A stretch of 64,000 bases of DNA from Cololabis saira (lineage: Eukaryota > Chordata > Actinopteri > Beloniformes > Belonidae): assembly GCF_033807715.1 (NCBI RefSeq), contig NC_084596.1, positions 35,426,879 through 35,490,878 of the forward strand. Direction: 5' to 3'. A program made the position numbers and the translations under genes. Under the pieces are notes generated by a model. That model was not told the DNA's origin and ran no database searches. It saw only the letters and a list, made by a program, of their open reading frames with translations. Below are positions 35,400 to 47,400 of this stretch, one piece after another (positions within the stretch are counted from its first letter, which is position 1; every line of letters begins with the position of its first letter).

Positions 35400-35632
35400 G
35401 ATGAGTCACTTTTTGAGAATGTTTTCCCTACTTCATGTTGTTAGACAGGTTCCACTTAAGTGATTTATTGTCTCTACAGGCCCAGGTTTAGTTAAAGAAA
35501 CTGAACTCAGCTTTCTTAAAAAAAATGTGCTCAATCACAGTAACTTATTGATTTAACAGGAGTTTGACAATCTAAAATATGTAAGCAAAAACAGAAATCT
35601 GTAAATGGGCAAATACTTGTAATTACACTATT

Positions 35633-38269
35633 GTATATAAGCAGACCCATCAGCAAGTATTTAAAAAGAATGAATACAAGGAAAATAATGAAAAATAAAA
35701 TAACTCTACATGCCACTAGAAGTAAATATAATTTCAGTCAGACAACTCACGCAGTAAGTTTGAAACACGTTAATTTGAATCAGAGCCCCCCCTTTAAATC
35801 AGAGCCCACAGGTGGAGGTGGGATTGACACCGAGCTTGGTAAGTGAGACATCTGAAAGCATAAGAACACTTCCTTAATGCTCCTTAAATAGGTCAAAGAA
35901 CAAATTGAGTAATAGGAACGAACCATTCAGACGGGGTAAATAAGCAGACGCACGCACTGCAGAGATTGCCTGCTGGAAATAACTCCCGGGGGTCGTATCA
36001 TATGTGGAAAAAAGTACTGTTTTCAATAATTCATGCAAAAAAGGGCTGGCTACCAGCTATGAGCAGCTATGAGTCTCACTTGCATCATCTGACATTAGCA
36101 AGATTGCCGCTTGATGAATAAAATGATGAAGGACATCTGCCTTACTGGTGGTGTACCAGTACAAACTTTTATTATTAAAGATAATGAGTAATAATAATAA
36201 TAATAACACCATAAATGATGGTGTGTCAGTCATATGTACTTCACCTGGCTTTATTTCTCTTATTAAAGTTTTATCATCTAACATAACCTGAACTAAGCAA
36301 TAAACTGGCCAATCAGAGGCAGAAAATGTTGTGGCCTGGTTGACAAATCCTATTTTGTAAATTTAAGCCAATTAAAGTAATAAATCATTCAATTGTATTC
36401 TAAAATTACTAATTTGACCAACATGTACATGCCAACAGCAAACTCAGTCATTCAGCTTTTGAGATCAGGACTTGTATTCAAGCTTCAATTGATTCATTTC
36501 TTATGCTGTTTTGAATGTAGCCTTCAATATTCAAAATGATACCATGTTATGTTAATTAGTTTTCCTGAAATAAATGTATACATTTCAGAAAAAGCCAATG
36601 TCACTGGTATAAAGGAATCATATTGACTAATGAATGATTAATTGGCCGTTTTAATACGATCTTTATTCAAGTATAGTTGCAAAGAGGTTTCAGAGCTCTA
36701 AGGGGTTTGGAGATGAAACAGCAAGGAGCTGTCAGACGGAAAGGTTGGCTTACTCTTTGCAAAATGGTTTGCGAAATGAGTTTACTAAATGATTTGAAGA
36801 TTCAAAAACTGAACGGGCATGGCAGAGGAAAATGGAATGGAAGGTAAGATGAAAGGTATTTAGATGAGAACAGTAGCTTGTGGAGGGTGATAAGAGATGG
36901 CAGATGGATGGAGCGATAAATAGACAGATGGGTAGTTAGATAGATGGAGTGTGGTGATTTGCTGAGATGCAGCGATTGGGAGTGATGATGGACAGATGGG
37001 GTGAAGAGATATAGCAAAAGACAGGTTAAACTTTCCTCCCACGTGACCACTTAAGGTTTTTCTTTGCTTCTTCAGTCGGTCAGCCTTCTTTCTGTCCTTT
37101 TCACCTGCATTTGTCCTCCTTCTCCCAGCGTCACTCACCCCGCTCCTCGTCCTCGCCGCTGTCGTCTCAGCCACCAATGCACTCACGGGATATTTTTAAT
37201 AGAATTAGGCTGCTCTTGTTATCAGTGGAGCGGGTAGCCGCGGAGTGAGGCGAGATTGAAACAGCGATTTCCAATTTGAGATTGTGTCACACACATCTAC
37301 CCCCACCCAGATAGCATCAACGACTCACCGCCACCCTCTCTCTTACCCACTTTGTCCCCCTTTTGCATCTCTCTGCTACTCTTTCAGACATCCTTCGGCG
37401 GATATTTTAGCTGCGCTGGGCCTTCCTCGCGTACAGGAATACATCTAAATGCATACGTGTCCCCTCTCTGTCACACAGGATTCACTGGTTCCTCTTGACA
37501 GTTGATCTGCCTGTCTCTTTGACTCTTATCCAGGTTTGCACGCAGAACACATTCTTCTTTCTTGTCCCGAGTCTGTCCTCGGACTCACTTAGTGCCTCCA
37601 AACGCAGCTCCGCTTCCACAGTTTCCTTTTCATTTTTACACTCGGAGTTCATGCCATTCCCACTCCTCCCACACTTGCTTCCACCTCTCTCCTCACCCAT
37701 TATTTGGCATCTCTCCTCCTACTCCCCCTCTATGTCCTCCGCCTCTCCTTCTTGTTTCATTTCATCCAGTGCCACTCTGTCTATCCCAAATGAATATTTC
37801 TCCTCCCTTCATTCGTCATGTTCTTGCTCCCCCTCCTCATCTCTTCTCCTCCGCTGCCTTGAGGCGCTGGATCCCTCCGACTTGTCTTGTAAGGTGTTTG
37901 GATTTCTGTCATATCTCTGGTGATGCAGAGATGTGTTCATAAAGTGTGTCCTGCGTGAGTTTGTTTATGAGCCTGGTGCTCGAGAGTGGAGACTGGTGTT
38001 GCTGCTGTAAGTGTGTGTTTGTGGGGGTGGGTGTTTGTCAGGTCATTTACTGGTTTCCATGGCCAGGGGGGCTTTTTTCTTTTCACCACATTGCCACAAC
38101 TCCGCCTTTGATGCAGAAGCGATGCCTAACATGCTGCCCTTTTTCCTTCATAGCATCTTCTTTCTGCCAAGCCAGTGCATCAACCTCGGTTCTTCCTCTC
38201 CATTTAACCAATTTCTCCAACATGCACATTTGATCCAAAATCAGAAAATCTTGGTGGAGATAAATGTAT
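35633..38269. other. Unassigned non-coding DNA with low-complexity tracts
   Basis: There is a (TAA)6 at 36189-36206, gatagatgg-type repeats at 36900-36950 and a long pyrimidine-rich stretch at 37480-37930. The 142-codon serine-rich frame at 37495-37923 and its 126-codon neighbour in another frame are products of that composition. The minus frame at 36860-37186 looks more protein-like at its start (A-E-T-T-A-A-R-T-R-S-G) but runs into repeats. Confidence 0.5.
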
Positions 38270-38277
38270 ATCATGGT

Positions 38278-38977
38278 TAGGGCTGTTCGATTAATCGATT
38301 TTAAATCGTAATCGCGATTATGTAATTAGAACGATGTTAAAATGTGTCTGCACACATATTAATGATTGATACCATATTAATGATTGATGGAAATACCTCT
38401 CAATACCTGCGACAAGTGCCCCATCGGAGAGGCTCTTTAGTGTAGGAGGGGGCGTTGTAACATGCCACCGGGCATCCCTCAAGCCAGATGCGCTAGACCG
38501 GCTCGTGTTCCTTGCAAAAAACTTGCAAATGTGAATAGCAAATGTAATGACTGACATTACACACCTCTACCTCCTTCATGGGTTGCATTATTATTTGGCA
38601 TGCAAAGACCCAGTTTAGTTTAATTAGAAAATGTCTTGTTTTACTTAATTGGAAATATAACTTACTGTATGTTTGCAAGTGCTGATTTGCTGATTTTATT
38701 TTTCAGAGATAAAACTTTATATTTTATTATATTTTTTAAAACTTTTTTTCAACTTATTTTACAACGTTTTGCACTTTATTCATTCATTTTTGGTTTAATA
38801 AGAGCAAAGTTTGCACTTAAAGCCCAATGGGGCAAATGTTCAATAAAAAAACAGCATATTTGAAATAATTTCTTTGCCTTTTGTCAATTCACAAAATAAT
38901 CGTAATCGTAATCGAAAATCGGATTTTGAGAGAAAAAAAATCGAGATTTTATTTTTGGGCAAAATCGAACAGCCCTA
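38278..38977 (+). mobile_element. hAT element retaining transposase C-terminus, 700 bp
   Basis: The ends are tagggctgttcgattaatcg and, in reverse, tagggctgttcgattttgcc. A perfect 8-bp TSD atcatggt lies at 38270-38277 and 38978-38985. Sub-terminal aatcgtaatcg repeats occur on both sides. An uninterrupted transposase fragment lies at 38388-38534, so this is an internally deleted derivative of an autonomous element. Confidence 0.95.
38388..38534 (+). pseudogene. hAT transposase C-terminal dimerisation domain fragment
   Basis: A 48-codon open stretch reads WKYLSIPATSAPSERLFSVG, then a block containing VVTCHRASLKPDALDRLVFL, and closes with a stop at 38532. The Y-L-x-I-P-A-T-S-A-P-S-E-R-x-F-S block followed by R-x-x-L-x-P-x-x-x-x-x-L-V-F-L is the signature of the hATC dimerisation domain found at the C-terminus of ZBED/hAT transposases. 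In an active element it assembles the transposase oligomer. The upstream catalytic domain and BED finger are deleted and a stop lies just before the Trp codon. The fragment ends at its natural stop position. The minus-strand frame over it is a shadow. Confidence 0.92.
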
Positions 38978-38985
38978 ATCATGGT

Positions 38986-41900
38986 GTTTGCTGAGGTTTA
39001 AAGGCAGAAGAAACTTACCTATATGCTCTATCTCCCTCTCTCTCCTTAAGAGAGTGGAAAAACCCCCATACATATTTGCAACCTTTGTCGAAGCTTGTAT
39101 TCTGTGCTATGAGGAGCTAAATTAAAACAAGAATAGAAGAACAGGTCCAAGGTCAGCTCTGTCAATCGATTGCGTACATAAAAGAAGACATAGTGCTTCA
39201 TATTGGTAGAGGACCCTCGCAGGCTTTTTGAATTATTCAAGTTTTCATCACAGAGGTTAAAAGTTGAAAGATCAGCAGTAGGTGGCTCTAAACTAACTTT
39301 CACACTGTACACATCAGCACACTGCCAATGTCCAAAGGCAAACATGGATGTAGCAGTGCCTCTCAATAGAAAATCTAATCTTGTTTATTCATCTTTTTTT
39401 TTCAAATATGCTTGAAACAATATTATCAAAAACACCCCCATGTCAGTATATACTCCCTTAAAGCTTGCCAGTGGGAAATAAAAGGTGGAAAGAGTTTCTT
39501 AACATTCACTGTCAAGCGCCTACATGCACCTGTTGGAGCTACAGTAAGACAAAGCGCTGCCAACGTGCTGGTCTGTTTGCTGCTCCGTGTGCTCAGCTTT
39601 CACTGCTGAAGTTCACGAGTTATGGGGAAACAAGAACTGTGCTGAGAGAAAAACTGTTCTGCACTTGTTTTTTGATTGGAAATATTACAACAGTCAAAGC
39701 TGCTCTTGTGTTTCTTATCATGCGTGCATGAAGAAAAGTCGTCTCTTAGAATATAATTTATTCTCAAGACCTCTTATCCATGTCATTTTTCTTCTCAATG
39801 TCTATTTAGATCTGATGATTTGTGATACTCTTGTCAAGGCTAATTGTAAGTTCTTGGTATTCTTTATTCACGTACTTCCTCGGAAATATATGTTTTAATA
39901 AAAGAAAAGAAAAAAACCTTGAAGAATGTCACAAAGTGATGATTTTCAGCAGAAGTGAGACCAGAATAACAGCCTTTATTTGCCAAGTTTGAGGTGTTAA
40001 AGTATTCCACGGTGGAGCTTTACTGCTAACTGCAACAGCCTGAAATCAGCTTAGTTGGCTGTGAGTTTCAGCTGACTTATTTATTTATTTAATTATTTAT
40101 TATAAACAGGCAAAGCTGGGAAAATATTGTTTTTTGGAATAAGTTGAATAAATGACAAAACTTAATTTAAACTACTATTTGATAGTTTGCACATTTTTTT
40201 CAAAGGTTTGACTCTTTTGTTGCTTTTTTTCTTTCACAAAATGAGAAATATCGCTGCTTTATTAACGTCCTTAACAAACCTCACAGATCGCTTTCCGTTA
40301 AAGCTTTCAGCACGCCTCTGATCGTTATACTCAACTGTGCTTGACTCGCTGCTATAACCTCACCTGACTGCTATCATCCAACAGGTGATGTGATTGCCTT
40401 GGAGTTATAATTTAATCTCCAAATTAAAAGGTCTGACATAAAATAACCATAAGGAATAAAGAACTCCACCCCTTGAATCTTTAGCTGTGGACAGAGGAGA
40501 TTCAAAGGTGTGCTTCTGCACGGTATTCCTGTGATAATTTGACTGAAGCATGTCACAGACATTTTATTAAGATCTCAGGATACTGTGCATAATGTATCTT
40601 TTATGGCTTGCTACATTAGATGTGAATAGGATTCCTAATGCGATCAAATGTACTCATGTACATAAACACACCTCGCTAATAACACACTGAAGGGAGCTGT
40701 TAAGCAATGAATGATGATCTTTCGACGAGGGTGATTTGATTACACCGGTCGTTTGTCCTCAGATATTTTATCCTCTACTTGTCTGTCTCTCTCTTCTTTC
40801 CCCTCCCAACGGGGCAATCCATTTCCCTCTGAAAGTGACACTTTAAAAGGTTGATAGCTCCTTGGCTCAGTCTCAGAGCCTCAGATTAATGGCTAGCGGA
40901 GAGAGCAGTGTCAAAGTCCTGCAAGGTCTGCGGGAGTTAAAGTCAACACACCTGGTGGAGGTGCTTTTCCATTTGTTGCCATCACTTGATCCTCCCCGTG
41001 TCAGGATCGGAAATGAACGGCCATTGACATTTCTTAGCTAATGCTCTGAAAAGCCGGGTATGGATGTGTGGCAAAGAGGTCACTTGGAGCTCACTTAATG
41101 GAGGAGATAAAAGGAAACTCATGCAAAGATGGGAAACAGTAAAAAGCTCTTCTCATGAAAATTCATAGCGGCAGAAAGGTATTCACTTATGTTAATTGCA
41201 AAGGGCAACACTTATGGTTAAAAGCAATGCAAAAACCTTTTTCTTTTGGCAAAGTAAGTTCCCTCAACACCCGTCTTTCTCCTGTTGTTTCTTATTCCCA
41301 CAAATGTTTCTCCTGTAACAATAGTTTACATTCAAAGTGTACACACTGGCTCATATAATTACTCTACCTCAACTGTTCTGCTCGCTGCTCCTCAACAAAG
41401 TTCCATTGAAAGTAAAAGCCCTTTTTATTTTGACGGAGTACCCAGGCGTGCAGATGTTTGCACTAAGCTGAGTGTGAAGGGGCATGCAGGGAAGTTTAGC
41501 TGTGCTCAGCCTGAAGCTTGTGTGTCTACAAGCAATCCCGTGGTTACCAGTGATCTGCCCACACCACCTGGTTGAGTTGCACCCCGCTAACCCTTCCAGG
41601 AGAGGACCCCCCGACCCAGATCAGCTGCTTTCCCCCCCTGAAGCAGCCTTGGCGCGTCTCTACCGTACAAACCAGTATGGCTCGTGGGGAGTTGAGCGCT
41701 CTGGAGCATAGACGGATAATTATCCAGGGGGAAAGCCCACCTTGAGGTGCAATTAGTGGCATGAGAAACGGGGAGCAAAAGGCTCCCCTGGAGGGATGGA
41801 AAAAGGGAGTATAGCCAAAGCAGTCAGCCAAGCCAGTTTCCACACCATCTCCATAAACCCCAGGGCCTGTCACACGACGAGACCATGGAATCAAGGACAA

Positions 41901-42152
41901 GAAGTATGAGAGTACAAAGTACACACACAAACTCACACTTTCTGCCTTCAGAGACACAATGTCCCTAAGTCTGGAAGTCTATTCTCACTTTCACATGCGA
42001 AGTATATCTAGCTGTAATAAATGGTTGAGCTGAAATCTGGCCATGCTAAAGTGTGAAGAGAATAAATATTCATCAGTCACTGAACAGCAGTGTCGAGGAC
42101 AGGAGAGGCAGTGACAAATTTCAAAGGGACAAAGAGAGTTTTATACATACAT
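38986..42152. other. Unassigned non-coding DNA
   Basis: No exon, RNA gene or element recognised. AT-rich tract near 40075-40110 (ttatttattt). The 103- and 106-codon frames near 39046-39898 and the 137-codon minus frame at 41544-41957 have no domain signature. The latter overlaps + strand frames of equal quality in a GC-richer patch (41540-41900). Confidence 0.5.
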
Positions 42153-42157
42153 ATTCG

Positions 42158-42161
<4 letters not shown>

Positions 42162-42243
<82 letters not shown>
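42162..42243. repeat. (TA)41 microsatellite
   Basis: 82 bases of alternating TA directly next to the hAT element starting at 42244. The tract begins after attcgttt (42153-42160), whose reverse complement aaacgaat lies at 42805-42812, beyond the element. Confidence 0.97.
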
Positions 42244-42246
<3 letters not shown>

Positions 42247-42804
42247 GGCTGGGCGATATATCAAGATTTTAATATATATCGATATATTTTCAAACGCGAT
42301 ATGGTACGAGACAATATCGTTTATATCGATTTAAATTTTTTTTTTGATTTTTTTTTTTTTTGATTTTGATATAGCTTATTTTGTGACAAATTGACTTGAA
42401 TGTTTTATTTGAGATTTGCACAAATGTTTTGTTATTTGCACAACTGTCAACCTCAGTGGAAAAGTCTGCCTGTTACTGTCTACATTGTATTAATTGTACA
42501 GTGTATTTTAATTTAATTGTTATGCAGGAAAGGGATATTTGTTTTATTTTATTCAAGAAGCATTTTTATTCTATATATGCAGACAGTTTATTTTTATTTC
42601 ATTTGTTTTATACATTTTGATATTGTGCAGACCTCTGTTAATAAATGTACCTGTGTGACATTTGGCACGAGGCTTTGTATTAAAACTGATTGTTTTTTAA
42701 GGGTTTGCCTCAGAAAAAAATGGAGCTAACAGAGATGCTATGCTATAATGCTTTGGGGGAAACCCCAATTATGGCACAGAAAAAATATCGATATATATAT
42801 ATAT
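42244..42804 (+). mobile_element. hAT element, gcgatat family copy A, right end lost
   Basis: It starts tagggctgggcgatatatca and matches the copy at 46298-46914 almost base for base up to aaaaatatcgatatatat. There the family sequence stops and a TA tract takes over, so the last 60-odd bp including the right inverted end are missing. Insertion in TA repeats hides the TSD. No transposase is encoded. The 74-codon frame (42396-42620) is also open in copy B but shows no domain. Confidence 0.88.
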
Positions 42805-42812
42805 AAACGAAT

Positions 42813-44389
42813 AGTACAACTATTCAGAGGATTTACTCCTCTCCAGTTGAAAATGTCATCCTTGTAACGCGAGGTCAAATCTAGAACTAAACTACTGCCA
42901 TGAGGCCTCTTTGTCCCAGACTTTCAGAGACCTAAGTCGTGACTTTGTGCAGCTCCATCTTTTTGCTGTTTCTTGCAGTTCCACTGAGATAAAACACTGG
43001 CTTCTAGTCCGTTTTCACACAACCAGATGATGCTCCGCCTCCCGCTGGTGCCCCCCCACGGGCTCTGGATTGTGACCCAGCGTGCCGGGCCTCCGGGCTG
43101 CTCCTCTCATCGCCTCCCTTTGAGCGCACTCTCCTCATATCTCTCAATCTCCAGAAGTCCTTATCACAAAAACACAGCACACCATATTTTAATCATGCCC
43201 TCCAAATAAAAGCCACTTTTCCAATTAATGGAACTGCCGCCGTGGTGTACTGTAGCTCTGTGAAGCCGCAATGCGCAATCAGCCCAATAAGCCACTGCCG
43301 CTGCTTGATGTATGACTCCCTTACAAGCTTTGAATGTGAACAAGATGGTTTGTGAAAATGAGAAATCTGCGGTGAATGAGGGCCTTTGGTGAGGCAGCAG
43401 AAAAGGAGAAAGTGAATGAGTAATGCTCGGATGAAGCTGCTGAGTGGTCAGCAGTGGGTGTCTGTGGTCGTACTGGGCCGCTCTCAGGCGTGAATATATG
43501 GGACTGCGTGAATGTGAAGCACAGTGTTGCTCAAAGAAGAGAATGCATGCTGCACAACAGCTAGCAGGGATAAATAATAAAGAGTTGCACGCTGTTGTCA
43601 GTAGGTTAAATATGAATCTATTGATTGTAATTCCTCAAAGGTAGGGAGAAGTTTCACTTTAACAAAGAAGGTTTTGAGTTGGTACTTTGGTACATAAATA
43701 GATGAAAGGACGGCGTCACATTAAATAAATGGTCGAGAGCTCACGAGCCAGTTGTATTATTCAAATCCATCACTTGCTTTTGCAAAAATTAAGCAGCCCA
43801 AGAGCATAAAACCTTTGGAGTGTGAGAGAGATCCTGTGTTGCGTGCCCAGGACCTCTCCACGTGCCCGACAAGTTCTGCCTCTTCACTGCTGGAGGGCAT
43901 TTGCATCCTCTTGAATACTGTGCTGCAGAAGTTGATTTTAACTCAGCTTAATCCAACTTTGGACTCTCTGGGGGGGGTGGAGACCAATAAGGTGGCCATC
44001 TGTGTGGCTGTGATCACAGTTAAAATGACCAATCACGAGCTGGTCAATAGTGCATTGATCCCCCAGCAGCAGTGGAGAGATCATGTACAAGTACAGCAGG
44101 ATATCTCTTCCACATTTGGCTGTTTTTGGCTCTTAATTCTGCAACCACAAGTGATGAAATTGTCGGCAATAACAATATAACTTGCTTCTAACCATTTTTT
44201 TTTTTTTTGCTCTCTCCAAAATGTGACATTAGTGTGACACCATAAAATAGAGTTTCAACAATAAATGTAGCCCTTGCTCCTGTGCTGGCACTTTATATCT
44301 AAGATAAATGTCCCCACTGTGGATTTATAAGTCTGGGTTCACTCCAGTTTATAGACGAGGACCTCTCTCCTTCAACAGAAGAAAACATA
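42813..44389. other. Unassigned non-coding DNA
   Basis: No gene or repeat recognised. The 142-codon frame at 43752-44180 has no domain signature, no splice context and a G-run in it. T-run near 44192-44209. Confidence 0.5.
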
Positions 44390-44397
44390 GTATATAC

Positions 44398-45153
44398 TAG
44401 GAATGGGCGATATTTTACCGTTCACGATATACCGTCAAAAAAATTCCCCACGGTAAGAATTTGTCATCTCGTGGTAAAAACGATAAATTCCTGTTGATGA
44501 CGGAAGGAAAAAAAGAAGGAAGGAAGGAAGGAAGGAAGGAAGGAAGGGAGGAAGGAAGAAGGGAAAGAAGGAAGGAAGGGAGGAAGGAAGAAGGGAAGGA
44601 AGGAAGGGAGGAAGGAAGAAGGCAAGGATGGAAGGAGGGAAGGAAAGAAGGAAGGAAGGAAGGAAGGAAGGGAGGAAGGAAGAAGGGAAGGAAGGAAGGA
44701 AGGAAGGGAGGAAGGAAGAAGGGAAGGAAGGAATGAAGGAAGAAGGGAAGGAAGGAAGGAAGGAAGGAAGGAAGGAAGGGAGGAAGGAAGAAGGGAAGGA
44801 AGGAAGGGAGGAAAGAAGGAAGGAAGGAGGGAAGGAAGAATGGAAGGAAGGAAGGAAGGAAGGAAGGAAGGAAGGAAGAAGGGAAGGAAGGAAGTAAGTA
44901 AGTAAGTAAAGAATGAAGTAAGAAGGAGGAAGGAAGGGAGGAAGGAAGGAAGAAAGGAGCCTGAAAGAAAAAAAGAAAGAAAGAAAGAAAGAAGTTTTGC
45001 AGTACAGGTGTACTAATTTAATTGTTTTTTATTAATTCAGTTTAATTGGTGTAGTTTAGTTAGTTTCGTTTTTTTATCGTCATTTTTATCATAATCGGGA
45101 TAAATGCCAGAAATTATCGTGATACATTTTTTAGTCCATACCGCCCATCCCTA
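44398..45153 (+). mobile_element. Non-autonomous hAT element with GGAA array (copy 2)
   Basis: Same ends as 7179-7981 (taggaatgggcgatat; reverse of right end tagggatgggcggtat). A perfect 8-bp TSD gtatatac lies at 44390-44397 and 45154-45161. The first 100 bases are nearly identical to copy 1. The GGAA array follows ttgatgacg directly, with no MITE insertion and no second 32-bp unit. The segment right of the array (44996-45075) differs from copy 1, while the last 60 bases match again. Confidence 0.95.
44503..44996. repeat. Interrupted (GGAA)n array with terminal (GAAA)n
   Basis: About 490 bases of GGAA with regular GGGA, AGAAGG and occasional AAGT variants. They end in the spacer gagcctgaaag and a short GAAA tract, the same order as at 7341-7801. 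The 89-91-codon Lys/Glu/Gly/Arg frames are artefacts. Confidence 0.95.
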
Positions 45154-45161
45154 GTATATAC

Positions 45162-46289
45162 TACCATTGGTACCTGGGTACAAATGTATGAAGCGCTTCT
45201 TAAACTGGGACATTAAGTAACCTCATACTGCAACTATCTCTGCAGCGTGTGAACTTCACTGTGCGCCTTCCTCGGGCTCCATTCATTAACTTGGCCTCCC
45301 TCTCCATCAATCAGCCTGACACCAATCAGCATGAATTTGCTATGCGTAACATGTTTACGAAACTAGATCATTTTGCAGTGCCTCACCAGTCTCAGCTATC
45401 TCTCGTGCATTTTAAGCCCAACTCTTCTCTAAAGACACACTCCTTTGAACAGAATTAGGAGGGAATTGGCTTCCCTCCTGCACTGACGGGGAAGGTTGAA
45501 CGGGTATATTAGGCACATGTAATTGAATGTAGAAGCAACAGCACACAGTTCAGCACCAGGATTAACCCTTGCACTGCTGCTCTCCCAACTAGGCCCGAGA
45601 GAAGAAACCATCAAAGTTGTGCTGCGGGGCTCAAAATGTTTCAAATTTTGGGCCTTTGAGACTTCCTTAGTTCAGCTCCGCTCATGGCTATTTATCACAA
45701 GTGATGGGGGAGTGAAAAAAGAAATGCAACACCTTTCTGCGTGAGCAATGGAGCTGTCTTATTACTCATGGTTAGGAAGCCAGCTGGATGCCTACTAAAG
45801 TTATTTTCTAAAAATGAACGAAGAAAGCACTAACAATTCATCTGTGCTTGCTTTTTTTAAGTTCCTGCTTTCTTCAGACTTTATGGGAGATTTCGTATTT
45901 TAAGAAATTCAGGCAGCGGTGAGAAAATGTGTAACTGTAAAAAAAAACTGTATTGGATTTAATCCTGATTTGACCATGATGATCCAGCACACTGGCATTT
46001 GGCATTTGGCAAGCCAGACATGATTTATGACCTATCTTTCACCTTTTTTCATTTTTCCTTTTCAAATTGCCATATTTAAACTGACAGGGAAAAGCAAAGT
46101 CAATTTATACTATTCAGGTCAGGATCTGCTGACATTTTAATTTTTTTAGCTCTCGCTTCCTTTTTTTGTTCATAAATTCAATTCTTTAACAGCAGCATCC
46201 ATACCTCAGTAGTGCAGGTGAAAAAATGCCAGAAAGTCCCACATTTTTTTCCACTGAAAGCATGCATGCCCTCATTGCACGGCATGCAT
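45162..46289. other. Unassigned non-coding DNA
   Basis: No gene or element recognised. Small frames at 45249-45744 lack motifs. Confidence 0.5.
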
Positions 46290-46297
46290 CTTCAACG

Positions 46298-46914
46298 TAG
46301 GGCTGGGCGATATATCGAGATTTTAATATATATCGATATATTTTCAACCGCGAGACAATATCGTTTATATCGATTTAAAAAAAAATATATATATATATAT
46401 ATTTTTTTTTAATGACTTTGATATAGCTTATTTTGTGACAAATTGACTTGAATGTTTTATTTGAGATTTGCACAAATGTTTTGTTATTTGCACAACTGTC
46501 AACCTCAGTGGAAAAGTCTGCCTGTTACAGTCTACATTGTATTAATTGCAAAGTGTATTTTAATTTAATCGTTATGCAGGAAAGGGATATTTGTTTTATT
46601 TTATTCAAGAAGCATTTTTATTCTATATATGCAGGCAGTTTATTTTTATTTCCTTTGTTTTATACATTTTGATATTGTGCAGACCTCTGTTAATAAATGT
46701 ACCTGTGTGACATTTGGCACGAGGCTTTGTATTAAAACTGGCTGTTTTTTTAAGGGTTTGCCTCAGAAAAAATGAAGCTAACAGAGATGCTATGCTATAA
46801 TGCTTTGGGGGAAACCCCAATTATGGCACAGAAAAAATATCGATATATATCGAGTATCGCCATTCAGCTAGAAAATATTGAGATATGACTTTTGGTCCAT
46901 ATCGCCCAGCCCTA
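46298..46914 (+). mobile_element. hAT element, gcgatat family copy B (complete), 617 bp
   Basis: The ends are tagggctgggcgatatatcg and, in reverse, tagggctgggcgatatggac. The flanking octamers cttcaacg (46290-46297) and cttcaaca (46915-46922) match at 7 of 8 positions. No transposase. Confidence 0.93.
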
Positions 46915-46939
46915 CTTCAACAGCAAGTTTATTTTGGCC

Positions 46940-47400
46940 TAAAACTTTTTGTAGCCATCAGCAAGCCTCTGGAAAAACTCTCGTTTGGATATTTGAACTC
47001 TGTTGCTGTGAACTAAAGTAGTTGGTTTTCTAGCATGGACCTGGTTTTTGAGCACAGTTCATGTATATTTGGATGCTGTTGAGGTCAAAGTCTTTGGGAG
47101 GTGTTTCCCAATCGCTTAATGTCAGTCTTTTCTACAAACAACTTGGATGTTTATTGGGGCTCATTGTCCTGTTGGAAAACCCAGTTATACCCACGTTTGA
47201 ATAATCTAGCTGTCCTCCTTCATTCAATCTTTCATCAGTCTGTTCCATTCCAACCAGCTTCATCTGCAGCTGAGGGGGACACTGCAAATTGATTACATCT
47301 CTAAATAACTTATACTTCTGTGCACATATTTGAATTAACGAGTTTACAAGCATCAGTTCAAATATTTGATTATAAAGAGCTGTAGGAAACATTCCTAACT
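46940..47400 (-). mobile_element. Possible Tc1-like transposase relic
   Basis: The + strand text gctcattgtcctgttggaaa-acccagttatacccacgtttg resembles the antisense of a Tc1-like family around its second catalytic Asp block (usually ttcattgtcttgttggaatacccaa). The rest is too decayed to follow in frame. The call rests on this one recognisable block. Confidence 0.35.

Larger units (their letters stand above)
34150..35632 (-). mobile_element. Tc1-like transposon, degenerate, interrupted
   Basis: Both untranslated flanks of a common fish Tc1-like family can be followed: tataaaatgcagtttttaat near 34208 and gcaaaaacagaaatctgtaa near 35586, followed by gggcaaatacttg. A transposase relic lies between them on the minus strand. 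The outermost inverted repeat is not recognisable on the left, so the left boundary is approximate. A LINE tail is inserted at 34345-34588. Confidence 0.85.

Noticed and set aside
36860..37186. Minus-strand frame that starts protein-like, with a possible donor nearby
   Set aside because: It runs into gat/gata-type repeats, no partner exon is visible and the acceptor is unconvincing.
37495..37942. Serine-rich 142- and 126-codon frames
   Set aside because: Pyrimidine-rich low complexity DNA; two + frames are open at once and neither has a domain.
43752..44180. 142-codon + frame
   Set aside because: Leader context weak, G-run inside, no domain recognised, length within chance for this much DNA.
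44461..44897. Lys/Glu/Gly/Arg-rich frames of about 90 codons
   Set aside because: Same microsatellite artefact in the second hAT copy.
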